From contig NC_092355.1 of NCBI RefSeq assembly GCF_963676685.1, positions 69,757,006-69,821,005 of the forward strand: a stretch of 64,000 bases of DNA, in the 5' to 3' direction. This DNA is from Mytilus edulis (lineage: Eukaryota > Mollusca > Bivalvia > Mytilida > Mytilidae). The position numbers were made by a program, and so were the translations under genes. Below, one piece after another: positions 11,842 to 20,925 of this stretch. Within the stretch, counting starts at the first letter, position 1; each line of letters starts with the position of its first letter. A model generated the notes under the pieces. That model saw nothing but the letters and a program-made list of their open reading frames with translations. It ran no database searches and had not been told where the DNA came from.

Positions 11842-12522
11842 ATGAGCCAAAATCAACTAAACAAGCAGATCCATAGGCTGGAATCCTCACAGACAAGTTT
11901 TCCCTTTGATTATATGCCGGTAATTTTGAGTGATAGTAAAGCAAGATTTTTACAGAATGAAGTTAATTCGAGGACAGAAAGGAAAATTCAGTGGTCGTTT
12001 AAAAGTGGTGCATCCGCGAACGACCAATTACAGTACCTTAAAGACAATTTGGAGCTTAAATTACAGATACATCCTAAAATATTACTTTATGTTTGGCTAG
12101 GAACGTTTGATCTCACGATAAAAAATGGTAAATTTATTTCTTTGAAATCAAGAGATAATTCAAATGTTAATCAATTGACACAAATTTTCAAAGAAATTCA
12201 TGCTGTTATATCAGATTTTCCGACGGTAAAACTTGCCTTTCTGGAATTACCGTACTATTCAATTTTTCATTGGAATGCCTATAAAAACCATGCTAATCCT
12301 GGACCGTTCAAAAATGACGATCACTTGCTGATTGAACAAATTGATGCAGTCAACAGTTTTATCCGTGAAACAAACATGTTACTACAAAAATATTCACCAA
12401 AATTTAATTGTGACATCCAGAATTGTAGGAAAAGCTCGGGCAGTAACTCCAGATACACATACAAATTTTATAACTTTTTTATTGACGGAATACATCCTTG
12501 TCCAGCTCTTGCCAGACTGTGA
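11842..12522 (+). CDS. SGNH/GDSL-hydrolase-like protein of the LTR element
   Basis: 226 codons from an ATG. Residues ~27-33 (VILSDSK) resemble the block I serine motif, with SDS in place of GDS. A GTFD segment (~residues 88-93, WLGTFD) sits where block III (GxND) is expected, so Asn is replaced by Phe. DGIHP near the C-terminus (~residues 214-218) matches the block V Asp-His pair. Family members typically hydrolyse ester bonds, and some LINE ORF1 proteins carry a related esterase domain. Activity here is uncertain because the Asn is missing. The frame stops at a TGA just after the DGIH block. The same frame stays open for about 14 more codons beyond it, so this copy may be slightly truncated by a nonsense change. 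An upstream out-of-frame ATG lies at 11832. Confidence 0.65.
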   Translation: MSQNQLNKQIHRLESSQTSFPFDYMPVILSDSKARFLQNEVNSRTERKIQWSFKSGASANDQLQYLKDNLELKLQIHPKILLYVWLGTFDLTIKNGKFISLKSRDNSNVNQLTQIFKEIHAVISDFPTVKLAFLELPYYSIFHWNAYKNHANPGPFKNDDHLLIEQIDAVNSFIRETNMLLQKYSPKFNCDIQNCRKSSGSNSRYTYKFYNFFIDGIHPCPALARL

Positions 12523-12599
12523 CTACTCAGAATTTGTGAATTGTCACAAAAGGACTGCATTTAAGCATGAATTATTGGGAACTTCAGAAAATATAATTC

Positions 12600-13080
12600 G
12601 ATGATAATTGTATCGCCAGTACTACCTACATGTACAGTGTTATTTCTTAAATTTTTCTCACATTAAGCCATTTCATTTTTTGATGTTAATTTGTCTTCAC
12701 ATAGTTTTCCTTGTTTTGGTGATGATTGCATCGCTAAACAGAAATTACACCCCGTTTAAAAATAGCAAAGGTTGCGTGCTTTATAAAGTGATGATTGCAT
12801 CGCTAAACCGAAATTACACGTCTTTTAACAATAGCATGGATTGGATTTCTTACAACATTTAGTTTCGAGCTTTATAAAGTGATGATTGTATCGCTCAAAT
12901 TATGTACACTCCGTTAAGCAATACCCATGGTTTGACTTTTGTTCTGCTGTTTTGGTGATGATTGCATCGCTAAACTAACATAACATTCGATTGCGGGATT
13001 TAGACAGTTAATATAAACTTACTATGCAGAAGGACATAATCTTCTTGATTTGTGACGTTTTTGGTGATGATAGCATCGCT
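12600..13080 (+). repeat. Spaced repeats of GATGATTGCATCGCT
   Basis: Five copies at 12721-12735, 12790-12804, 12881-12895 (one change), 12957-12971 and 13066-13080 (one change), plus a weaker one at 12600. Spacing is irregular (69, 91, 76, 109 bp). Several are preceded by TTTTGGT or TTTATAAAGT and followed by AAAC. They lie between the SGNH ORF and the right LTR, so they may be protein-binding sites or RNA elements. Confidence 0.8.
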
Positions 13081-13788
13081 GTTATTGCATTGTACTAATG
13101 TCAAATGTACTTTTATTTACTGTTATTTTCGTATGATATTACGATTGATGGCTGTTATTTTTTTCTTAAAGGCATGCATTTCTATCATATGTTACATTCA
13201 AAAAGTATATATATCATGAAGCTAGATAAGGCATTATTATGAACTAGATGTGTCACATGCAACAGAATTGAAAAGTTTTTCAAATACTTGCGAAAGTTTT
13301 TCTCAGTTGAATATATAACGGTGTACAGAGTGTTAGTGGCTGCTGGAGTGAAAACCTGTATATTTTCTATAACATTGTTTATTGAGGCTGAGAGTGTATG
13401 TATATATGTCTATCAAAATTATTTTCATGAAACTTTTGGCTACTTTATAAGTGTGATAGTGTTATACTAGATTGTGTTATTTAAAATAATTATATTAAGA
13501 GTTTCTGGTCTCTGCTAGCAGCACTGTTATTAGAGCACAAATTGTCACCAATATAGAGCAAACTTACGAGTGGAGTCAACTGTATGAAAAGTTTATTAAT
13601 CTTTTATTATATATGCAAGTACAAACAAAACTGGGTCCATGTACGGAGTCTGAGACGGAGTTGGTGATGCCTGAGTGAGAAATGGTGTATACAAATTTGA
13701 ATTATATATTTTTGTTTTGTTTATTGTATTGTTTTATTGTTGTCTGCATTTCCAGTGACCAGACCAAAATTTTTCAAATTTTATATTT
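13081..13788. other. Noncoding interior of the LTR element
   Basis: No convincing ORF. The 60-codon frame at 13288-13470 has no recognisable motif. The polypurine tract follows. Confidence 0.5.
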
Positions 13789-13798
13789 GAGCGGGGGA
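13789..13798 (+). promoter_or_regulatory. Candidate polypurine tract
   Basis: GAGCGGGGGA lies immediately before the TG of the right LTR, where LTR elements carry the primer for plus-strand synthesis. One pyrimidine interrupts it. Confidence 0.55.
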
Positions 13799-14493
13799 TG
13801 TTATATACCTCTATTTGGTATTTCTGGTTACCGGAAATGTCGGACTTAATTTAGCCTGTTTATTGTAATTTACGGGACTGTATACCTTTTTATGTTTGTC
13901 GGCGGCGAACAGTTAGTGTCGTCTGCACAGGCACTTGTCTCAAAAAAAAAATCCTATATACCTTAATATAACACAAGGTACTTAACTAATTTTTTTGAAA
14001 AATGACACCCAATCCCGAATTCCCGTTATTTTTTTATTTCTCGGTTGTCAAACCTACTTAAACTTAATATGCCGTAAATCTAAATTGATTTATCTACACA
14101 ATGGTATATGACACGACTATCATTGTTGTCGGGATCATTAGTAGCAGGCCTCAGAAGTCGGTCAACGGGATGTTTTTTTGCATTCGTGTCATATACCAAT
14201 GTGTAGATAAATCAATTTAGATTTACGGCATATTAAGTTTAAGTAGGTTTGACAACCGAGAAATAAAAAAATAACGGGAATTCGGGACATGGTGTAATTT
14301 TTCAAAAAATTTAGTTAAGTACCTTGTGTTGTATTAAGGTATAAAGGAAATTTTTTTTTGAGACAAGTGCCTGTGGTCGTCTGCCATACATGTGTTTGTT
14401 AAATGGCAGTAAAATAAAATTTGGATAACGAAAAGCGTGACTTCAATCCCATAGTCCCCCCCAAGACAACAAAAAGGATTGAGGCCCACGACA
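13799..14493 (+). repeat. Right LTR, interrupted by a MITE
   Basis: It begins TGTTATATACC and ends CCCACGACA like the left LTR. Removing 13926-14383 (MITE plus one target copy) leaves 237 bp. Confidence 0.75.
13926..14375. mobile_element. 450-bp foldback MITE, CACAGGCAC family, 8-bp TSD
   Basis: Perfect terminal inverted repeats CACAGGCACTTGTCTC / GAGACAAGTGCCTGTG. Target duplication GTCGTCTG at 13918-13925 and 14376-14383. The arms stay complementary for nearly 200 bp each (for example ATGCCGTAAATCTAAATTGA near 14070 and its complement near 14220), around a central spacer of about 65 bp. An 8-bp TSD with CA-ends fits hAT-type transposition. It interrupts the right LTR, so it is younger than the LTR element. 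Confidence 0.9.
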
Positions 14494-14495
14494 CA

Positions 14496-15135
14496 TGGGT
14501 AGACGTCAATAAGACAGCAACCCAACGAGAACGAGAGTAGACGTCAATAAGACAGCCACCCAACGAGAACGAGGCTAGACGTCAATAAGACAGCAACCCA
14601 ACGGAACGAGGCTAGACGTCAATAAGACAGCCACCCAACGAGAACGAGGCTAGACGTCAATAAGACAGCAATCCAACGAGAATGAGACTAAACGTCAATA
14701 AGACAGCAACCCAACGAGAACGAGGCTAGGGGTCAATAAAACAGCAACCCAACGAGAACGAGGCTAGACGTCAATAAGACAGCAACCCAACGAGAACGAG
14801 GGTAGACGTCAATAAGACAGCAACCCATCGAGAACGAGAGTATACGTCAAGAAGACAGCCACCTAACGCAGGGGCGGATCCAGCCATTTTAAAAAGGGGG
14901 GGTTCCCAACCCAGAGTAAAAGAGGGGGTTCCAGCTATATGCTCCCATTTAAATGCATTGATCGGTCAAAAAAGGGGGTTCCACACCCCCCCCCCCCTTT
15001 GGATCCGACAATGCAACGAGAACGAAGGTAGACGTCAATAAGACAGCCACCCAACGAGAACGAGGCTAGATGTCAATAAGACAGCCACCCAACGAGAACG
15101 TGGCTAGACGTCAATATTAAAGACAGTCATCCAAT
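14496..15135. repeat. 38-bp minisatellite
   Basis: About 12-13 copies of a 38-bp unit (AGACGTCAATAAGACAGCAA then CCCAACGAGAACGAGG). Split by the insertion at 14869-15013. Confidence 0.9.
14869..15013. mobile_element. GGATCC-type MITE inside the 38-bp array
   Basis: It starts CAGGGGCGGATCCAG and ends near GGATCCGACAATG. Its flanks TAACG and CAACG both fit the interrupted array unit, consistent with a 5-bp duplication carrying one change. The interior differs from the 2015 copy but has the same G-run/C-run style. Confidence 0.6.
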
Positions 15136-15259
15136 GAGACAACAGCCAAAAGACATCTTTAGGTCGACATTAAGTGTAATCTTGAAAACTAAAAAAGTTG
15201 TCAATACAATACTGGTATTTGTGTTTCCCGTTTTCTAAACTGATAAACATTCTTTGGAT

Positions 15260-15654
15260 AGGTATAGTAAAACGAATCGGCGTACATCGCCCCGGTTTTC
15301 TTCTTGGTATGCGTTGATCTGTTTCGTAACAAATTCACCAGCTTTCTCAATTTTACAAAGCACCAAAGTTGCGCAGTATAATAGCAACGATTAAATGGTT
15401 GACCTGGTGTGTAAGTCAATGATACAGCAACCCAACAACACATATATCCTAAAGACATATACATTGTCCTTTCCCTGGTGAGAGTCACTGGTCCTTTCCC
15501 TGGTGAGAGTCACAAGTCCTTTCCCAGTTGACAGTTACAGGTCCTTTCCCTGTTGACAGTCACTAGTCCTTTCCCTGATAAGAGTCACTAGTCCTTTCCA
15601 TGTTAACAGTCACTAGTCCTTTCCCTGTTGACAGTCACTAGTCCTTTCCCTGGT
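15260..15654. repeat. 395-bp direct repeat, left copy
   Basis: 206 bp of unique-looking sequence (from GGTATAGTAAAACGAATCGG) followed by ~7.5 copies of a 25-bp unit (GTCCTTTCCCTGTTGACAGT plus CACTA). It matches 19185-19579 almost perfectly; I found one difference (TTTCCC against TGTCCC). The two copies flank the Penelope-like element exactly. Confidence 0.85.
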
Positions 15655-16035
15655 AAGGCAATAAGTCATTACGACTCTATAAAAACGGTGTCAAGTCTTG
15701 AGGTTTAAGAATGTATGTTGGTGATGGGAATCTTTGCATTTGTGGAAAGTTTACCCAAATGTTTGTTAATTTGATTTATGCGGCGGAGCACGCACTGGAT
15801 TCCTTCCCGAGTGCATCAGAGTGAGATTTCTCACGATGATCCATACATGCCCAAGACATTTATCACCGTTGACAAAGCAAGTTATTAACCTCAACGAAGA
15901 ATTATCTAAAGTTACCAAAAAACAAAACTATAAATCTGTCTACATGAAAATGAAAGAGTAAAAACAGAAACCTCACACAGTGACAGTTAATTTTTAGGTC
16001 ACATTCTTTGGAGGTCCGAGCCATCATTGTTTCAA

Positions 16036-16656
16036 ATGAAATCAAGTCGATCTAAGCTTAAACTAAAAGTTAAAAAAATGGAGGATAATAGTTCTGAAAT
16101 ACCTTGCTCACAAAAAGAAGTAATGAAACCTATATTTAGTGAGAGTGTGTTAAGCACAGATGAGGAATCTAGTACTTCTATTCCAACAAGCGATGGAACT
16201 GTTAAAAAACTGAGATTCTTGAGTGATGTTAAACTCAATTATAACACGATTATGGAGGGACTCAATCTGGCTAAAAAGTCTAAAGCCTTACCCCCATATA
16301 TGAACATAGCAGTGAACTTCACACCTAGAATGCTGCAACATCAAACGAAAGATAGTGTTAAAGATCATGTCCGGGAACTAAATGCCAGAATTAAGACGGA
16401 AGTGCTTTCCTCACTGTCTGGCATTACTGCTAAAGCCATTACAGAAGTTGGAAAAGAAATGGACAGCATCGTCCAGGAGGTAGACGAAAAGTTCCTCAAA
16501 GCAGAACAGTTTGAGGAAAGAAACAGGTTCTTCAAATCAGCCATTGAAATAAAGGAGGAATATGCCACTAAATTGGCTAAATACAAAGAAAATTTACCTC
16601 GTAAACAAACTTACAGCAGTGGTTTTAAACCAAAGGACAAATTCAGAAAATTTTAA
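16036..16656 (+). CDS. ORF1 of the Penelope-like element
   Basis: 206 codons from the first ATG; the frame itself is open slightly upstream. It has a Ser/Lys-rich N-terminus, an acidic Ser/Thr-rich stretch (residues ~30-65), a helical charged middle with heptad-like spacing (~100-185) and a basic, aromatic C-terminus (KPKDKFRKF). No known domain is recognised. Position and charge pattern fit a nucleic-acid-binding or multimerising ORF1-type protein, but that is inference. It ends 296 bp before the likely RT start. Confidence 0.6.
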   Translation: MKSSRSKLKLKVKKMEDNSSEIPCSQKEVMKPIFSESVLSTDEESSTSIPTSDGTVKKLRFLSDVKLNYNTIMEGLNLAKKSKALPPYMNIAVNFTPRMLQHQTKDSVKDHVRELNARIKTEVLSSLSGITAKAITEVGKEMDSIVQEVDEKFLKAEQFEERNRFFKSAIEIKEEYATKLAKYKENLPRKQTYSSGFKPKDKFRKF

Positions 16657-16952
16657 GATACAATAACTCTATTAGTATAGTGTAGGATTTTAGTTACTGT
16701 ACAGTTCAGTGAATCTTATCAGGATTTTAATTTCTAGGTTGTTAGTTATGTGTGTGTTATCTCACTTGGATTTATTACAATATTGGATTTACGTGTTTAT
16801 ATTATAATTGGAATATTAAATCTTTTCTTTCACCTGTGTGTTATCTTCTGCCTAGCGTCTATTGGTTAATAGTTTGTTGTTCATTGCGCATGCTTGTCAT
16901 ATGCTGCTCTTCCTTCTGCAAACAGTCTTACCAATTTACTATTACTGTTAGG

Positions 16953-18935
16953 ATGGTTTGCAGAAGATTTAAGAGTTCCTGTAGATATAGGAACAAAAGA
17001 AAACGGGAAAAACTTAAAACCCGTAAACTAAATAACAAGTACAAATCAAGAAAGATTCGAGAAGAATCTTGCAAAAAGTTTGTGTTGAACTTGTCCAGTA
17101 GACTACTGACAAACGAGGAATATCTCCTCTTGGGAAAAGGGATGAAGTTTATTCCTACCCCTAAAGTTTCAAGTACTTACATACGTAAACAAATCATGAA
17201 GGATTTTCTTGAACTAGCTAGAAAATTGAGATGTAGATTTCACTACTCTACAAACACAATTAAAGAAATCCATCCTTTATACTTACAAACAGGGCATATT
17301 TCTCCTAACGGAAATAATGCCCTTGAAGGTTACATAACTGATACAAAACTTGAAATTTCTAGATTAAAGGTTAAACAGTTCAAACACAACCTTACACTAG
17401 CAGAGCGTACAGCTTTCAATTATCTCATAAAAGATGACAGCATCTATATATCTAAGGCAGATAAAAACAACACAACTGTGGTCGTAAACACACTTGATTA
17501 TATTAATGCAGGAACTAATCACTTAAACAGTGATCATTACAAGAAAATAAATCATACAAACACAGAGCTTATCGCTAGATCTATTTCAAAGATTGTAAAT
17601 AAACTATTTACAAACAAAGAAATTGATGAGCACACTTATAACTTCTTAAGTGACTGCAAAAATCCTAAACATGGATACATGTACCTTCTTCCAAAGATAC
17701 ATAAAATTCGGCAAGACTCATTAGAAGCTATCAAATTAGATGGGTATAAAATTGGAGAATTAGCTGTGCCTTTTAGGCCTATAATCAATAAATGCAATTC
17801 TCCAACAAGAAGAATTGAAAAGTTTTTAGATTTAATATTAAAACCTTTATTGAGGAAACTAGAGTTTTACATTCAAGACACAAAAGATTTTATCAATAGG
17901 ATAGAGTCTAAGACCTGTGTACGTAACTGTACACTAATTGCCTATGATGTAACTTCAATGTATACAAACATGAACATCGACAATTTACTAGATACAACCA
18001 AGAATTTCTTAGATCAAATTGATCGAACAAAGTATAAGTTTAAAGTACCAAACAAATCAGATCTAATATCTTTTGCAAAAATTATATTGGAAAACAATGA
18101 GTTCCAATTTAATGGGACTTTATATAAACAAGTTATAGGGGCACCACAAGGTGGAATATTATCACCCACTGCCACCGATCTGCATCTGTCAACAATACTT
18201 AGAAAAATCTTAGACAAATTTCAATTTAAAAATAGCATTAGTATGATTTGTCAATATCGTGACGATGGTTTCATGATTACAGAGTGCAACAAATCACAAA
18301 TTGATGAGTTCTTTGCAATTGCAAACAACATTGACCCTCTACTTAAGTTTACGTATAATTTCTCCAATACAGAAGTGACGTACTTAGATACTGAGGTGTA
18401 CAAAGGGGAGCGTTTTAAATCGAGTGGTGTCCTTGACATCAGGTTACATGTCAAACCAACTGAAACGTATCAGTACCTCCCAATTACAAGTGCACATCCT
18501 AAACATACTTTTAGAAGTATTATTACAGGTGAAACAATTCGTCACATAAGAAATAATAGCAACGAAACTGATCTCAACAAACATCTCCTGACTTTGGAGA
18601 ATAAACTTATAGATAGAGGCTATGATAAGTTGGAAACTGCAAAAAACATTAAAGATGTGAAATACAAGATTAAACGTTGCAGTACTCTGTCAGATAATTT
18701 TAGACAAAGGGAAATTCCACTTACACTAGTAACTAAATATAACCCTACAGTTATAAATCTTAACAGAGCTATTAAGAAGCATTGGCAAATTTTGCAAAGA
18801 GATGAATATTGTAAAACAATATTTAAACAGATGCCTATCATGGCATATAAACGCAGTAAAAATTTAAAAGAGCACCTAGCAAAAACAAGACTTTTAAATA
18901 GGGAGACTTTTGAGAAGGGACCCTTGCTAAAATAA
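16953..18935 (+). CDS. Penelope-like reverse transcriptase
   Basis: 660 codons from the chosen ATG. The frame is open ~67 codons further upstream, but that part reads as hydrophobic noise, while basic RT-type N-terminal sequence begins here. Landmarks in order: LLLGKGMKFIPTP (N-terminal Penelope signature), ISKADKNNTTVV, LPKIHK, RPIINKCNSPTRRIEKFLD, DVTSMYTNM (motif A), GAPQGGILSPTATDL (motif B), CQYRDDGFMI (motif C, with RDD in place of the usual IDD), YLDTEVYKG, and HPKHTFRSIITGETIRHIR. The C-terminus stops shortly after MAYKRSKNLKEHL, where many relatives continue into a GIY-YIG nuclease, which is absent here. Expected role: reverse transcription primed from a DNA end. Clearly related to Penelope-like elements; the subfamily is not resolved. 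Confidence 0.88.
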   Translation: MVCRRFKSSCRYRNKRKREKLKTRKLNNKYKSRKIREESCKKFVLNLSSRLLTNEEYLLLGKGMKFIPTPKVSSTYIRKQIMKDFLELARKLRCRFHYSTNTIKEIHPLYLQTGHISPNGNNALEGYITDTKLEISRLKVKQFKHNLTLAERTAFNYLIKDDSIYISKADKNNTTVVVNTLDYINAGTNHLNSDHYKKINHTNTELIARSISKIVNKLFTNKEIDEHTYNFLSDCKNPKHGYMYLLPKIHKIRQDSLEAIKLDGYKIGELAVPFRPIINKCNSPTRRIEKFLDLILKPLLRKLEFYIQDTKDFINRIESKTCVRNCTLIAYDVTSMYTNMNIDNLLDTTKNFLDQIDRTKYKFKVPNKSDLISFAKIILENNEFQFNGTLYKQVIGAPQGGILSPTATDLHLSTILRKILDKFQFKNSISMICQYRDDGFMITECNKSQIDEFFAIANNIDPLLKFTYNFSNTEVTYLDTEVYKGERFKSSGVLDIRLHVKPTETYQYLPITSAHPKHTFRSIITGETIRHIRNNSNETDLNKHLLTLENKLIDRGYDKLETAKNIKDVKYKIKRCSTLSDNFRQREIPLTLVTKYNPTVINLNRAIKKHWQILQRDEYCKTIFKQMPIMAYKRSKNLKEHLAKTRLLNRETFEKGPLLK

Positions 18936-19184
18936 AACTTAGATAAAAAATCCCGAAACACCGTTAATTAACTATATATATATTTCTAGTAAAAAAGGCA
19001 ATAAGTCATTACGACTCTATAAAAACGGTGTCAAGTCTTGAGGTTTAAGAATGTATGTTGGTGATGGGAATCTTTGCATTTGTGGAAAGTTTACCCAAAT
19101 GTTTGTTAATTTGAGGTTTAAGAATGTATGTTGGTGATGGGAATCTTTGCATTTGTGGAAAGTTTACCCAAATGTTTGTTAATT

Positions 19185-19579
19185 AGGTATAGTAAAACGA
19201 ATCGGCGTACATCGCCCCGGTTTTCTTCTTGGTATGCGTTGATCTGTTTCGTAACAAATTCACCAGCTTTCTCAATTTTACAAAGCACCAAAGTTGCGCA
19301 GTATAATAGCAACGATTAAATGGTTGACCTGGTGTGTAAGTCAATGATACAGCAACCCAACAACACATATATCCTAAAGACATATACATTGTCCTTTCCC
19401 TGGTGAGAGTCACTGGTCCTTTCCCTGGTGAGAGTCACAAGTCCTTTCCCAGTTGACAGTTACAGGTCCTTTCCCTGTTGACAGTCACTAGTCCTGTCCC
19501 TGATAAGAGTCACTAGTCCTTTCCATGTTAACAGTCACTAGTCCTTTCCCTGTTGACAGTCACTAGTCCTTTCCCTGGT
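19185..19579. repeat. 395-bp direct repeat, right copy
   Basis: Starts GGTATAGTAAAACGAATCGG directly after the retroelement tail and matches 15260-15654. The 25-bp array continues past it. Confidence 0.85.
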
Positions 19580-19815
19580 AAGAGTCACTAGTCCTTTCAC
19601 TGTTGACAGTCACTAGTTCTCTCCCTGGTGAGAGTCACTAGTCCTTTCCCTGTTGACAGTCACTAGTCCTTTCCCTGTTGACAGTCACTAGTCCTTTCCC
19701 TGTTAACAGTCACTAGTCCTTTCCCTGTTGACAGTCACTAGTCCTCTCCCTGGTGAGAGTCACTAGTCCTTTCCCTGGTGAGAGTCACAAATCCTTTCCC
19801 AGTTGACAATCACGC
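19391..19815. repeat. 25-bp minisatellite
   Basis: About 17 copies of GTCCTTTCCCTGTTGACAGT plus CACTA, with alternating GTTGACAGT and GGTGAGAGT variants. The left array (15466-15654) is a shorter copy of its beginning. Confidence 0.9.
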
Positions 19816-20148
19816 TTTTTACTAGACCGGTTTGCTGGTCCTGATTTTCAACGAGCTAGCTAGCAAGGGAACGGTCCGTATGAAGACATAACCATAGCGG
19901 TCGCCTTATTTTGAGACTAACTAAAATACATGTCAGGCATTAGTCTTACTCCTTTATACCGCGTGCTTAGCGGGGAGGGGGCACACGTATCTAAAGGTGC
20001 ATCTGTTAATTGAAGCTAATTCCTCAGAAACTTAGCAACTTGTTATTGACTTTTCCATCATAAATTCTCTATTTTCCGAAAGGAAAGAGAAGATACAAAC
20101 GGGACAATCAAAAATTTAATAAAAACACAAATACCTGTACAAATATGT
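19816..20148. other. No gene recognised
   Basis: Unique-looking sequence between the array and the LINE fragment. Nothing supportable. Confidence 0.45.
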
Positions 20149-20925
20149 ACTTGGTGTCTCCAAAAATTGCACAAATATTGAAGTTATATCAGAGCTAGGT
20201 AGATTTCTTTTATATATTAACATAGTAATTCAAATGTTTATGTATTGGCACCGCCTTGAAAACACGCCCACTGATCTCTTAAGTGATGCTTATATTGAAA
20301 GCTTCTCTGGTAAAGCTGTGGCTAATCAATCGTGGTATGCAAACATAAAGTTTTTTAGTGAAAATCTTGGTTTAAATTTAGCACTTTGTTAAAAACTCAG
20401 TAAAAATAAATTCAAAATTTTACTTAGAAAATGTATCAAAACTGATTTTTTAACATATTGGAGCCATCAAAAAGACTTTATTAAAAAGATGATTACAGTA
20501 AATTGAGCAACTACTTTAAATTTAAACATAATTTCACTTTTGAAGATTACTTCAATATTAAAAACAGAGACAAGAGAGTCATACTAACTAGATTTAGAAT
20601 AAGTAATCATTGTCTCCGCATAGAGAGAGGCCGTTACGAACGAAAAATTGATGACCATGGAAAAAATATTACACTGCCAAGATCAGAGAGAACATGCCAG
20701 TTTTGTTCAATGAACTCTGCTGAAGACGAAGAACATTTTTTATTTAAATGTACCCTTTATAATAAGGAAAGAAAAACCTTTCTGGATGAACTCTTTGCAA
20801 AATACCCATATCTATCCCAAATATCCGATAGTAATCTGCTTATTTGGTTTATGTCAAACGATAGCCTTCATTTTAACTCTAAATTATGTGAATTGCTGTC
20901 CTCATTTTACATATTGAGAAACTAA
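20149..20925 (+). pseudogene. 5'-truncated LINE, C-terminal part only
   Basis: From ~20149 the frame reads LGVSKN..ELGRF, then MYWHRLENTPTDLL, typical of the region after the RT in APE-type LINEs. A stop interrupts it near 20390 and the frame shifts before 20503. From 20503 an open stretch reads LTRFRISNHCLRIERGRY, and CQFCSMNSAEDEEHFLFKC, the C-x2-C...H-x4-C zinc knuckle at the C-terminus of such proteins. The intact LINE at 56194-60249 has the equivalent CHICKESVGDELHYLFIC, but this is a different family. No RT core remains. Dead fragment. Confidence 0.75.

Larger units (their letters stand above)
11492..14493 (+). mobile_element. LTR retroelement carrying only an SGNH-like ORF
   Basis: Two ~236-bp direct repeats bound the element (11492-11727, and 13799-14493 once a nested MITE is discounted). 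Each begins TGTTATATACC and ends CCCACGACA, the TG...CA ends of LTRs. TGG follows the left LTR directly, as expected for a tRNA primer site, and a purine-rich run (13789-13798) precedes the right LTR. The internal part (~2.07 kb) has one ORF, for an SGNH-like protein, and no gag, protease, reverse transcriptase or integrase that I can see. It therefore looks non-autonomous. No matching flanking duplication is visible (agcgg left, catgg right), so the ends may have been rearranged. Confidence 0.72.
15655..19184 (+). mobile_element. Penelope-like retroelement, two ORFs, endonuclease-less
   Basis: 3.53 kb. It begins and ends with a 120-bp direct repeat (15655-15774 and 18995-19114, from AAGGCAATAAGTCATTACGA). 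The 3' copy is followed by one more ~73-bp tandem unit to 19184. Between them lie a 5' leader, ORF1 (16036-16656), the RT ORF (16953-18935) and a short 3' UTR. Terminal direct repeats of this kind resemble the pLTRs that arise in Penelope-like elements from partial tandem copies. Both ORFs are intact and the flanking repeats nearly identical, so the insertion looks young. No GIY-YIG domain is present at either end of the RT. Confidence 0.8.

Noticed and set aside
11504..11944. 146-codon minus-strand ORF over the left LTR and the SGNH start
   Set aside because: It is antisense across an LTR and another ORF, with no domain. The matching stretch in the right LTR is also open only by sharing that sequence.
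15655..15850. Possible hammerhead ribozyme near the Penelope-like 5' repeat
   Set aside because: No CTGATGA...GAAA core on either strand. The closest string (CTGATGCACTC on the minus strand) lacks required core bases.
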